Source: Gnetum montanum (Eukaryota > Streptophyta > Gnetopsida > Gnetales > Gnetaceae). From it: a stretch of DNA of 64,000 nt. The position numbers and the translations under genes were made by a program. The DNA is taken from positions 489,172 to 553,171 of the forward strand of contig MNCI01013865.1 in the NCBI GenBank assembly GCA_015680685.1. Reading direction: 5' to 3'. How positions within the stretch are numbered: position 1 is the stretch's first letter; each line of letters begins with the position of its first letter. Below are positions 54,590 through 64,000 of the stretch, in pieces. The notes under the pieces were generated by a model. That model searched no databases. It was not told the origin of the DNA and saw only the letters and a program-made list of their open reading frames with translations.

Positions 54590-56680
54590 GGTCACAACAC
54601 ATCCATGGATTAGTAGAGATAATATGTAACTTTAAGGTTTTAAATACCTTCTCTCATTAGTTAGTTACACTTTGGCTAAGGTTCAACCATGGTAGATTAC
54701 TTATTTTATTAATTATTTATTGTAAATGTCACTAGAGCTTGTTGGAAAGGTTTAACTCTTGTATGTTGGTGTTTAATAGTTGATTTCTTAGTTAAAACTT
54801 TATGGTAGTTAGAAAAATGAAAAAAAAAATCTATTAAAAATGGCACATTTGTGGCCCCCATAATGAAAAGCTTACCTTTAGTAGCTGCAAGGTCAAAGAA
54901 CGGAGTGATTTGGATAAATAATTAGGAAGTTATCAGCTCTGGAAGGTTTTGGACTCTAAAAGTTTAAAAAACACCCTTGGCAGTTATAAGAAAATGTAAA
55001 AATTTCCAAATGGGATCATGTTGATAGATAGTGTTTTTCTACCACATCAACAAGGCCCTATATACTAGGCCTCATATATGGGTTTGTTTCATCGATAGGG
55101 CCCGTATATGGGGCTCGTGGGCAAAATTTTGAGATTTGAATATCTTAAAAAATACAAGGAATTTTTCAATGAATTTTGAATCTATGAAGTTCCAGAAAGC
55201 CAAGAATATGAGAAAATTGTTGAAGATGGTCTTTGAAAGCTTAAAAATTGAAAACTTTGATGAAGAAAGTATTTGTTGAAAAAAATATGTAAAGGAGCAC
55301 ATGGTCTGATGTAGAAGATGAATGTACGAAAGATTCTAATTACAAGAATGTCTAAGGATAAGGTACTTAATGAATTCAACCAAGAGATATGCAAGTGGAT
55401 CCTTCCCATAGTAGGCACATATCTTATTTGTCCTTGCATAACCTTAACCTAAGGAGTCCATGGGCCCCATAGGTGAGTAATGGTCAATGAAAGTTAAGAA
55501 CCAAACCAAAAGATTCTACCTAAGAATTCAAATACGTCAAACTAAGACATGAGATCAAGAACATGCACTTCAGTAGTGAGGTGAGTTACAGTTAGCATAG
55601 ATGAATGGTGGAGAAGGTGGAATGGAATTCCAAAATAAGGTCATAAGAAGTCCCTTATGAAGTTTGTGTTTAAAATGACTTGAGAAGATCCATCCTTAGT
55701 CCAAGCCAAAACCAACCTCTTTTAGTGCCTTCACTTTGTCACTCCAAGACCAATCCACCCCATCAAGATACAAGAGTACACCCATAGAACAACCACCATT
55801 CCATAAAGAGGAGAAAAAATAAGAAGTGAGAGAGGGTCTTAGTTAGAGGGGACTTATCTTTCTAGTCCCATAACCAATGCTTGTAGCCTGTTTATTTGTC
55901 TAAGAGGTGTGCTTTGAATTCCCATCATGTTTTTATTTTTATTTTATTTTTTATTTTATTTTTTTTTAATTTTTTTCTCTTTTTTATTATTTTTGGATGG
56001 TAACCACACCATGCAAATACTTTACCTAACTTCTTGTTATTGGTCAAAAGGAATGGTAAGAAGTCCATGAAAACACTCAAGCAACCAAGTAGAAGAGTAT
56101 AAAGAGTATTAAGTCCTCTTGAAGTCACACCCTATACAAACCTTTGAATCCTTCCCAATTCTAGAAACTACCAAGGTCACCAATTTATTAAAATTTTATT
56201 TATTGAAAATGACCTCAAACCTTCAAAACAAGAAAATCCATAGAGTTTTTGAATGGGTGGATGTCATAGGCTCACTACGCATTTTATGGAAAAGAAACCA
56301 TGACTTAGCCATTGGTACAAAAATCCAAAAATTGAAACCAAAAATTAGTAAAAAAACATAAAACAAAAATCACCATTAATAACAACTATAGCACCACTAT
56401 GTCCTATTGGCACAAATAACATTTATTAGCAAAAATTTGAGAATCACATTAAAAAAAACAATGTAAAATATATAAGAAAGCTTAAAATATTCAAGAAAGA
56501 TTTAAATGTACTAACAATGGTGCAAACCAAAAAATGGTATAAAATAGAAAAAATTTTGAAAATCAAACAAGTGTAAAATAAATAAATTGAAAAATCAAAA
56601 ACATGAAAAAAATAGAAAAACTGAGTAGCCATATAGATGATTAGCATGGATGGCCATCTCCCCCATGATTGAGTATGAAG
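54590..56680 (-). other. Element 8 non-coding region between integrase and extra ORF
   Basis: AT-rich. It includes a T/A-rich run (55928-55990) and a stretch near 55600-55760 similar to the element 5 tail near 14770-14900. Short frames only, none with known motifs. Confidence 0.55.
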
Positions 56681-56688
56681 GAGGAGAT

Positions 56689-57990
56689 TCAAAATATTGA
56701 ACATGGCTGTTCATTTGCTAAGGTATTCATTACACTAGCTTTCTTTGGATTGTGGAAAGGTTTTACTTGTTGGATATTGACCAAATGCTTTTTATTTGGG
56801 CTCTCAGGTTTATATATGGTCATGGCCCCAAAAGAAATGGTTTCATCAATTATATAAGATCCCTCCCACAATGTTTGGAACTTTTTTTTCTTGGGTACGT
56901 GTGTGGGGTTCCAATAGAAAACCTTATCTCTAGGTTGAAATTTTACTTTCCATATTCTAAGGTCATGTTGTTGTTTGTTGAATGCCTTGTGCACTTCATT
57001 TAAACATAGGACTACTAATCAATTTTTTTCTAGCATGTTGAGGTTGATTAGTCTTTATTTTTGTGCTAAACTTGGTCAATATTTAGATCACAAGCTATTG
57101 AGAGTGTATGAAGCTCAAATTGAATCAAGAGCATTGGAAGTTTTCGATACACTAACTCATAGGGAGAGTATCCAATAGGGAGTTTCATTTTGAGTAGTAG
57201 GTCCAAAGAACATTGTTGAGTTTTATGCTTCAATCTCTCTTATATTTGTTGATAGTTCTTATTAGAATCTTTGTAATCCTCTATTAGTTACCTCTACTTG
57301 ACTGTTGGCTTAGGGGTGATAGGGTGTTATTAATTTATGTTTGACCCCAAAGTATTGCATGAGTTTTTGAAAAGTGGCACCTATAAAATGAGTTCAATTC
57401 TCAAAACTTAGTGCATGTGGCACCCCAAACCTATTTACAACATTTTGGTATACAAATCTAGTAGTAGTGGATGATGTATAGTTGGTGATGACTACTACTT
57501 CTATCCATTTGGTGTAGTAGTTGATTGCTACGATGATATATGTCTTTCCATTGGACATGGATGTGATAGAACCCAGAAAGTCAATGCTCCATATGTCAAA
57601 TGGCTTCAGTGGTTGAATCCATTATTGAGGACCCTCCATGCAAGCATTCATCCCACCATCTCATTGATAGTTCTCATAGAATCAAAAAAATTGATGGATG
57701 TTCCTGATGATTATAGGCTAATAGTATCTTACATCAAGATTTTTATGATCATGTGCCTCCCAGCATTGTGGCCTCTACAAGAACCTTCATGAACATCTTT
57801 GAGAATGCACAATTGATCTACATCAGGTACACACTAACAAACTAGGCTATCGGTGCACATCTTGTAAAGGTGTCCATTGATTTCCATGAAGTACATAGCT
57901 GAATGAAGAAACTATTGTTTCTTCCTAAAGTCCAAATCTTATGGCATCTACTGAGTAAGAAGGTAAGTGAGGATGTTGTCATATTATTTT
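56689..57990 (-). pseudogene. Integrase of element 8
   Basis: C-terminal domain at 56994-56689: MHKAFNKQQHDLRIWKVKF, KFQTLWEGSYIIDETISFGA, HLVNIQQVKPFHNPKK. Core on minus near 57630-57480: LKPFDIWSIDFLGSITSMSN (first Asp kept) and VAINYYTKWIEVVV, where the Asp of VDYxxKW is Asn. Earlier parts up to 57990 are broken. Very similar to element 5, which supports one clade. Confidence 0.8.
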
Positions 57991-57999
57991 GTTTCCACA

Positions 58000-59528
58000 T
58001 GCATTTGTTCATTCATTGCTCCTGTAAAGAGGAGTTTATTTGAAATTTTATCAAAGAGTAGGCTCTCCTCCTCTTTATTTTCACATCTTAACCAAGAGAA
58101 ATGGTTAGCAACCACATTCTCAATTATTTTTTGATCTACAATTGTGAGATTGAATTTCTACAAAATCGATAGCCACCGTATGATATAGGGGCTCATCATT
58201 GGCTTGTTCATTAGGAAGAAGATGGCACTATGATTTTTGTGTACAAATACATTACAGCCAAGCACATAGTGCCTAAACTTTTTGAGAGCATACACCACTA
58301 TCATTAGTTCTTTCTCAGTACTGATGTAATTCAACTATGCATCCACAATGCTTTAGCTCATGCAATGGATGTAACATGAACATTTCTTATCATCCAACTA
58401 TGTAAGAATGACTCCCGAGGGATAATTAGATGTGTTCATCATTATGCGAAATGGTCTAAACCAGTTTGGTGCTTGTAGAATTGGAGTTTCTATAAGTTTA
58501 TCCTTTAACTATTGGAATGCATGTTGACATTTCTTAGTTGAAATGAATGGAGCATCTTTCTTTGTAAGTTCAACCAATGGCTTTGCAATCTTATAGAAAT
58601 TCTCTATAAACTATAGATAGTAGCCAGTGTGTCCCAGGAATGATCAAACATCTTTAACTATCTCTATTTAGCATGTGATTCCTTGGATGACCCTTATGTT
58701 TTCTCGGTCTACCTCAATCCTTGCTTGCATAATTCTATGCCCTAGTATTATGCCTTCCTAGACCATTAAATGGCTTTTCTACCAATTGAGCCTAAGATTT
58801 GTTTCAACACATATTTTTAGTACCTACTCAAATCTAAGGCTTGCTCAAATGTAGCCCCATAGGTAGAAAATTTATCCATAAATACTTCTACCCCACTACC
58901 AATATGCTATTTAAAAATACTAAAGACTAAGCATTACAATTTTGGAGGGGCATTGCATTGACCAAATGGCATCTTACAGTATGAAAAAGTACCCTAGGGA
59001 CTCATGAATGTTGTCTTGGCCTGATCCTCTTGTGTAATCTAGATTTGGTTATAGCCACTATTACCATCCAAGAAGCTATAAATAGCAATGCTTAGAGATA
59101 GTGTCCAACACTTGGTCCAAAAATGACAATGAAAAATGATCTTTAAATGTTTTCATGTTTAACAAACTAAAGTTGATGTAGACCTGCCACTTACCACCTT
59201 TCTTTAGCACAATTATGAGTGGGCTAACCCACTCACTATCCATGATGGGATAGATGAACCCCACCTTGAGGAGTTATTCTATTTCTTCCTTAACAATTTG
59301 CTTCAATTTGGGGTTCATTTGCCTCTACAACTACCTTCTTTACTTCATGACCTGATCGATGTAGATACAATGTTGGCATATCCTTGGATCAATTTTAGTT
59401 AGCTCAAGATATGACCAAGCAAAGGCTATTGGCCATTTGTTGACCATCATCAATAGCTTGTCTTTTTGTTCTGGAGTAAGAATCGCATTGATGATAACCA
59501 ACTTGCCATTATTTAAAAATGCTATCAT
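58000..59528 (-). pseudogene. Reverse transcriptase and RNase H of element 8
   Basis: 59528-59340 is the pre-RT linker (LTPEQKDKLLMMVNKWPIAF, AWSYLELTKIDPRICQH). 59264-59076 reads SEWVSPLIIVLKKGGKWQVY and DHFSLSFLDQVLDTISKHCY. Near 58880 the catalytic box reads EVFMDKFST, Lys in place of the second Asp. RNase H is represented by remnants to about 58000. The gene is cut at its start: 59540 is the last position with similarity to element 5. Confidence 0.8.
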
Positions 59529-59865
59529 TATATTATTATTGTTTTCCTCTTGAACCTTTTATATTTTTAACTAATTATTTTGATTATTTTTTCTTTATTA
59601 TATTTTAATTTTTTTAAAATAGTATGTTTACTTTTGCTTTTAAAAAAAACTATTCCTTTATACCCATTAACCTAACAACAACTCTTTGTACTCCTTACTT
59701 TCACTATCCTTCTATTCATACTACTTTTCTTACAACTAGTTGTTTTTATTATATCTATTATATCTCTTAAATTTTTTTTATTTTTTTCTTACAAATAGCC
59801 ATTTTTTTCTTTAAAACTAACCATTACCTACTCCATCTCAACCAAGGTAGGAAATTCAATGACCA

Positions 59866-60175
59866 AGAGGCCAACTACCAATCCTAGATTAGTAATGATA
59901 CATATAAAATATAATATTATATCTGTAACTATATAGTAACAAGCTATCAATAATGCTAAATAATATTGCATCCATAACACTCAAGGGGTGGTTATAGGTA
60001 ATGCTAAAAAATGTTTTGATTTTTTTTGTTGGTGGAGAGGTCAACTAATAGTCATAGATCAGTAACACTAAATATAAAACATAATATTTTGATCATAAAC
60101 TCTATAGAAAGAAGCTATTAGTAATGTTAAATAATATTTTATTCATGACACTCAAGAGAGGTCATTGGTAATGCT
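59866..60175. repeat. 170-bp tandem duplication in AT-rich DNA
   Basis: 59866-60035 and 60036-60175 share AGAGG(C/T)CAACTA, GCTATTAGTAATG-like and CACTCAAG words in order. The second copy runs into the foldback. The preceding 59541-59865 is AT-rich with no gene signal. Confidence 0.65.
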
Positions 60176-60706
60176 ACTAGCTTAGCTATATAATTATAAT
60201 ATATACCTATAACTTGGTTGAGAGAATCTTATTCGTTAACAAGTAATAAGTTATTTGAGTCAAAAATTTAATGACTTCAAGATGAAGAACAAGATTTAAG
60301 GATTATAGTTTTCATGACTTCAGGATGAAGAACAAGATTTGTGTATCAAATTTTTCATAACGACAAGTTTTTGAAAAAGAATATTTGCATTGTTATTGTA
60401 TGTTCTCATTCCCAGCTAAATTTGCATTGCCTATCAAAGCATATAAAAATAACAAATTTGGCCAAGAATGAGAACATACAATAACTAATGCAAATATTTT
60501 TTTTCAAAAACTTGTTGTTGTGAAAAATTTGATACACAAATATGGTTTTTCATCTTGAAGTCATGAATATTATAATCTTTAAATCTTGTTCTTCATCCTA
60601 AAGTTGTGAAATTTTTTCCTCAAATAACTTATGACTTGTTAACAAATAAGATTCTCTTGGCCAAATTATAGATATATATTATAAATATATAACTAAGTTA
60701 GTGATT
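60173..60706. repeat. 534-bp foldback (long inverted repeat)
   Basis: Left arm 60173-60424 pairs with right arm 60453-60706 around a 28-bp loop. Matching words include AGAGAATCTTATT(C/T)GTTAAC near the outer ends, ATGAAGAACAAGATTT in the middle and GTATGTTCTCATTC near the loop. Outer ends pair as CTAGCTTAGCTATATA and TATATAACTAAGTTAG. It looks like a foldback MITE or a hairpin small-RNA source; no target duplication was identified. Confidence 0.75.
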
Positions 60707-60955
60707 TCCGGTTATCTCCTACAGTGATTATTTAAACATAACAAATAAAAAACATTCTATTTATAGTTATGCATCATTCAAATCCATTTTTTGGAAGGAA
60801 GTTGTTTAGTTATAGATTGTTTTTATAAAGTTATAAATAATTCATGAAATCATAAATAAAGTAGCTTATAAGACCATAGAATCTAACGAGTTGTGATTTA
60901 AGGGGCCTCGACATTAGAGTCCCAACATTGTGTACCCAATGTTAGGGATAATAAG

Positions 60956-61739
60956 TGATGTCAAATACTTGATATCACCTCATCTAGGCCTCACCTATAA
61001 ATACTACACTTTGGCTTCTAGATAAGAGAGTTTAGATCTTAGAAATAGTTAGTTTTTAGTTTCTTTTCTTTAAAGTTTGTTATTTCTAGTGCATACCCAT
61101 AGTGTGATGTTTGTAATTGTATGGCACCTTTGTTCAAGTGTGATGTACTTGGACACATTACATGACTGGCAATAAAGATTGAGATTACTTCCATCATTGT
61201 TGCATCCACTTAGCTTAATATTGTTAATTCAAGTATTTAATTCTTTCTTTAGTTAAAAATTTTCATTTACTATTATTTACTATTCCTATTATTAAGTGGA
61301 ATGTGTACACCTTAATCATGAGTATCTAAGTGTAAATACTTGATAGTTCAAAGGTGTATTGTTTCACATAACCAGTGACATGCACTTGGGAAATCCTAGT
61401 AGTAGCTTCACAAAGTCCAATATGTGTATGGATGATTAAGAGTAGATACCATTGCCTTAGGCTAATTTTGACTTTTTTCTCCATTATTTCTTAGATTAAT
61501 CAATTTATCTCTTTTCATTATTAAGAGTAGCATAGAATTAGGATAACATCATACACCTCACTTTGGACTAAATCATATGTGACAAAGATACCACTAGTCC
61601 AAGTGGAAAGATAGTGAATTACAATTAGATCCTAATGATCTAGATGCCACAACTAGTCCCATCTACAAAATTTGACCAGATCATGTGTGAATGCTTGTGA
61701 TTCGTATAGTTGAGCATAGGGGTACCTCGTCGCTCATCA
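60956..61739 (+). repeat. Element 9 5' LTR, 784 bp
   Basis: Starts TGATGTCAAATAC, ends GGGGTACCTCGTCGCTCATCA, the reverse complement of the element 4 and 5 LTR start. Its length matches theirs. Confidence 0.75.
60995..61004 (+). promoter_or_regulatory. TATA box of element 9
   Basis: CTATAAATAC, about 40 bp from the LTR start, the same short spacing as in elements 4 and 5. Confidence 0.6.
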
Positions 61740-61740
61740 T

Positions 61741-61758
61741 TGGCATCATTGCCTAAGA
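61741..61758 (+). other. Primer-binding site of element 9
   Basis: TGGCATCATTGCCTAAGA, one base after the LTR end; a decayed tRNA-Asp-type site. The following TGGTGCTAATTATCTAG is shared with element 3. Confidence 0.65.
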
Positions 61759-61839
61759 TGGTGCTAATTATCTAGAATAGTTATATTATAGCGATGTAAA
61801 GGAATTAATGATATATCTTTTAGAAGATATTGATTCACA

Positions 61840-64000
61840 CACATCATAAACCATGAAAAATGTCTCTCTCACACAGAAGTGACTATGTGTTGCATAGCGA
61901 ACACATTCATTGGAGAACTAACGAGATATACAATGAAGAAGATTGGAGTAATTGACCCTATGCAAGGGTTTCTTATGATTATGATCACCATGATGATACT
62001 CAAAGACTACATTCACCATACCATAAGACAACCTTAGAAGAGAGAAATTACTTCACCATCAGGACATATCACCTATTTCCCACAAAAGGGCTCAATCACA
62101 TTTCCATTTATGCAATTAGGGGATGTTCCATTTTAATGGAAACATTTTTAGTTAACTTTACCCAATACTATTTCATAGAGATTCAATGGCAATTTGAAGA
62201 AATGAAGTTAGAGAGACCAACACTTCTATTTCCCTATGTAATTAAAAAGCTGTGCAAGTACATGGGAATCTTAGGATATACCAATTATATCCTTCAAAAG
62301 GCTCAACACATCTCCTTTGCAAAGCTCCTCAAAATCGCAACACCAAGAAAAGATTTTGGTGAAGAGCAAGAAGGTGAAAACAAGGTAGAAACAAGAACTG
62401 AAATGCAAAAAGATCCTCAGCAATGCCCATAAGCACAAGCTCCACCATCACTACCACAAGATTATAGACATTTTATGAGCCACCTACAAAGAATCACTAA
62501 GACTGTCAACTAGGGAAGTAGGGATGAGGCCAATCTCTTCTAGGTTATGGATGATGCCGTATGGACCCCATATTAATCGATCCAACAATAGGAAAGATCT
62601 TGATTTAGTCAAGAAGAGAGGAACCCTAACGATATCAATTCAATCACATTGGAAATAGGAGAAGGTGCCACAATCATTATTCTACAACATAAGAATGTAG
62701 TAGGCGTAGTAGAGGTGATCATTGATCACATTAAGGAATTATTCAATTTTCTTGTTGTGCCTTCAACTGATCTAGGAAGGACAAGAGATGCAAAAATGTT
62801 GGCTGAGATCTCAATGACTCTTGTAGTGCATGAGGATGTAGTTGATCATTTGCCATAGATAAGTCAAGTGATGACCACTCTGTTCAACATCCTCAGTGAT
62901 GTCACTACAGCACAGTTGGACCTCATCACTACAAAAGAAAAGTTGGTCATGGTTGAGGCTAGGGTAGAACATGCAAAAGCTGAGGTGAAAAGACTATAAG
63001 AAGAGTTGGCTATCTTGCACATTGAACAATGGGATCCTACTCATTTCATCACACTAGACCAACTTGAGTAGTTTTGAATGAAGGAGCTTACCAAGCTAGA
63101 AAAGGAGAGAGCAGCTATAGAGCAAGAAAAGGAGATGGTGGTCTAGAATGCCTCCACTATATATGCACAAACTCATGTGCATAAAAAGGTATTAACCATT
63201 GTTCCAGAAGAAAACAAGAAACTTGCTAAAGAGAATGCCCAATTGACCATAGTGGAAAAGCAAAAAAACATCTTGGAAGAGAGTGTCCACCAATTGAAGG
63301 AACAACTGGGTGAGGGTCAACCAGGATATGAGTCAATTAACCTGAGAAAATAGAACCCTCTCTATGAAGGAGGTATGCACTATTCATCAAAAGATAGCAA
63401 TTGAGATCAACGCATGGCAGAATGAGGCCAAGAAACATGATAAGTTAAAACAACACTTCTGGGTCTAGGTTGACATGTATAAGGAAATTAATGAGAAGGA
63501 AATCAAGATTGCCAAGGCCCACATTATCTCCTTGGAAACACAAAATTATGAATGGCAAGCCATTCTCGATAGTTATGCCATGGTTCAAAAAGTGGAAGTT
63601 AAAAATAAGGACATGTAGATAGAAGATTTGAAGGAATACATGGTATTAGCTAACCTCAAAAATATGTCAACCTTACCATGTTAATAGTAGGTCATCCCCA
63701 AAGTGAGTTGGAGAAACAAGTGGTGACCACCTACGCACTGTATGAGAAGGAGTTTGCAAACTGGAAGGATGCTTTGCAAAAGTTACAAGTGGAAAACTTA
63801 GAATTAGAGATGGTCAAAGCCAACTACCAAAGATAGAAATATGTAGCCTCAAACCTAGCTTAGATATTAACAAACTATCATGAGCTAAGGGATAAAGCTA
63901 GGGCCTTCAAGGAGGAACAATAAAAGGTCGTGACATGGTACATCAAGGTAAATCAAATATTTCCACAACTGCCATGTCCTTGGGATGTACTGACACTAGC
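61840..64000 (+). pseudogene. First ORF of element 9 (plant-transposon-type domain plus coiled coil), partial
   Basis: Plus-strand translation with many TAG/TAA stops. 62136-62432 reads METFLVNFTQYYFIEIQWQF, LLFPYVIKKLCKYMGI, matching FPCLIKQICWRGGI of element 8. 62649-62858 is open without a known motif. From 62900 a long coiled coil (KLEKERAAIEQEKEMVV, EENKKLAKENAQLTIVEKQK) leads to SELEKQVVTTYALYEKEF and, at the window edge, VNQIFPQLPCPWDVLTLA, matching MFPIMPHTWDVPILA of element 8. The protein continues past the window. Role unknown; homology to element 8 rests on these ordered blocks. Confidence 0.6.

Larger units (their letters stand above)
50723..59540 (-). mobile_element. Element 8: gypsy element with an extra ORF after pol, 5' end missing
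   Basis: The 3' LTR (50723-51509) shares tips and polypurine context with elements 4 and 5. On minus, RT (from 59528) and integrase (to 56689) are followed by 2 kb of non-coding DNA, then an extra coiled-coil ORF (54584-51772), then the polypurine tract. Gag, protease, primer-binding site and the 5' LTR are absent: similarity stops near 59540, where AT-rich DNA begins. No target duplication can be tested. Confidence 0.75.
60956..64000 (+). mobile_element. Element 9: plus-strand gypsy-family element, 5' part only
   Basis: 5' LTR (60956-61739), primer-binding site (61741-61758), then a decayed ORF running to the window end. LTR tips and primer type match elements 4 and 5 but in the opposite orientation. 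The first ORF matches the extra ORF of element 8 rather than gag, so either the extra ORF is in first position here or gag-pol is deleted in this copy. Confidence 0.7.

Overview
This window looks like nuclear DNA of a seed plant with a large, repeat-rich, heavily methylated genome. A conifer, cycad or Ginkgo type genome, or a giant-genome angiosperm, would fit, but I cannot name the species. I see no convincing intact host gene, no rRNA or tRNA gene and no CRISPR array. Almost every stretch belongs to decayed Ty3/gypsy LTR retrotransposons. Their coding regions are broken by stops, very often TAG where CAG (Gln) is expected.

Layout, left to right. (1) 1-8005: a minus-strand element with about 3 kb LTRs and an internal region coding only gag and protease. 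Its LTRs carry a short-chain dehydrogenase/reductase (SDR) gene fragment. (2) 8006-9115: plus-strand integrase remnant of a Tekay-like gypsy element, split by element 1. (3) 9300-11933: a non-coding LTR element. (4) 12193-50435: an outer minus-strand gypsy element with perfect 5-bp target duplications (ACTAG). (5) 13015-43738: a second element of the same family and orientation inserted into element 4 (duplication GAAGG). (6) 22291-43105: a roughly 20 kb Tat/Ogre-like element inserted into the right LTR of element 5 (ATTAT/ATTGT). (7) 45436-46609: a solo LTR of the element 6 family inserted into element 4 (AGTAT/AATAT). (8) 50723 to about 59540: a minus-strand relative of elements 4 and 5 with an extra coiled-coil ORF between pol and the 3' LTR, cut off at its 5' end. 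(9) 59540-60955: AT-rich DNA with a 170-bp tandem duplication and a 534-bp foldback. (10) 60956 to the end: the 5' LTR and first 2.2 kb of a plus-strand element whose first ORF is homologous to the extra ORF of element 8.

The most unusual item lies inside element 6. A plus-strand transcription unit (TATA at 30177, first ATG at 30311, stop at 36432) is antisense to gag-pol, sits between protease and reverse transcriptase, and has several convincing GT-AG introns. It is flanked by related minisatellites and ends in a very acidic exon. It is a pseudogene now, but its architecture is that of a spliced cellular-style gene carried antisense by a retroelement.

The elements use two primer systems. 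Elements 1 and 6 have primer-binding sites matching the tRNA-Asn 3' end. Elements 3, 4, 5, 8 and 9 share LTR tips (TGATGAG...CTCATCA); where their primer site is visible (3, 4, 5 and 9) it is a degenerate tRNA-Asp type. Three runs of N mark assembly joins. At two of them the flanks repeat each other (1501 bp and 54 bp), so those duplications are most likely unmerged contig overlaps.
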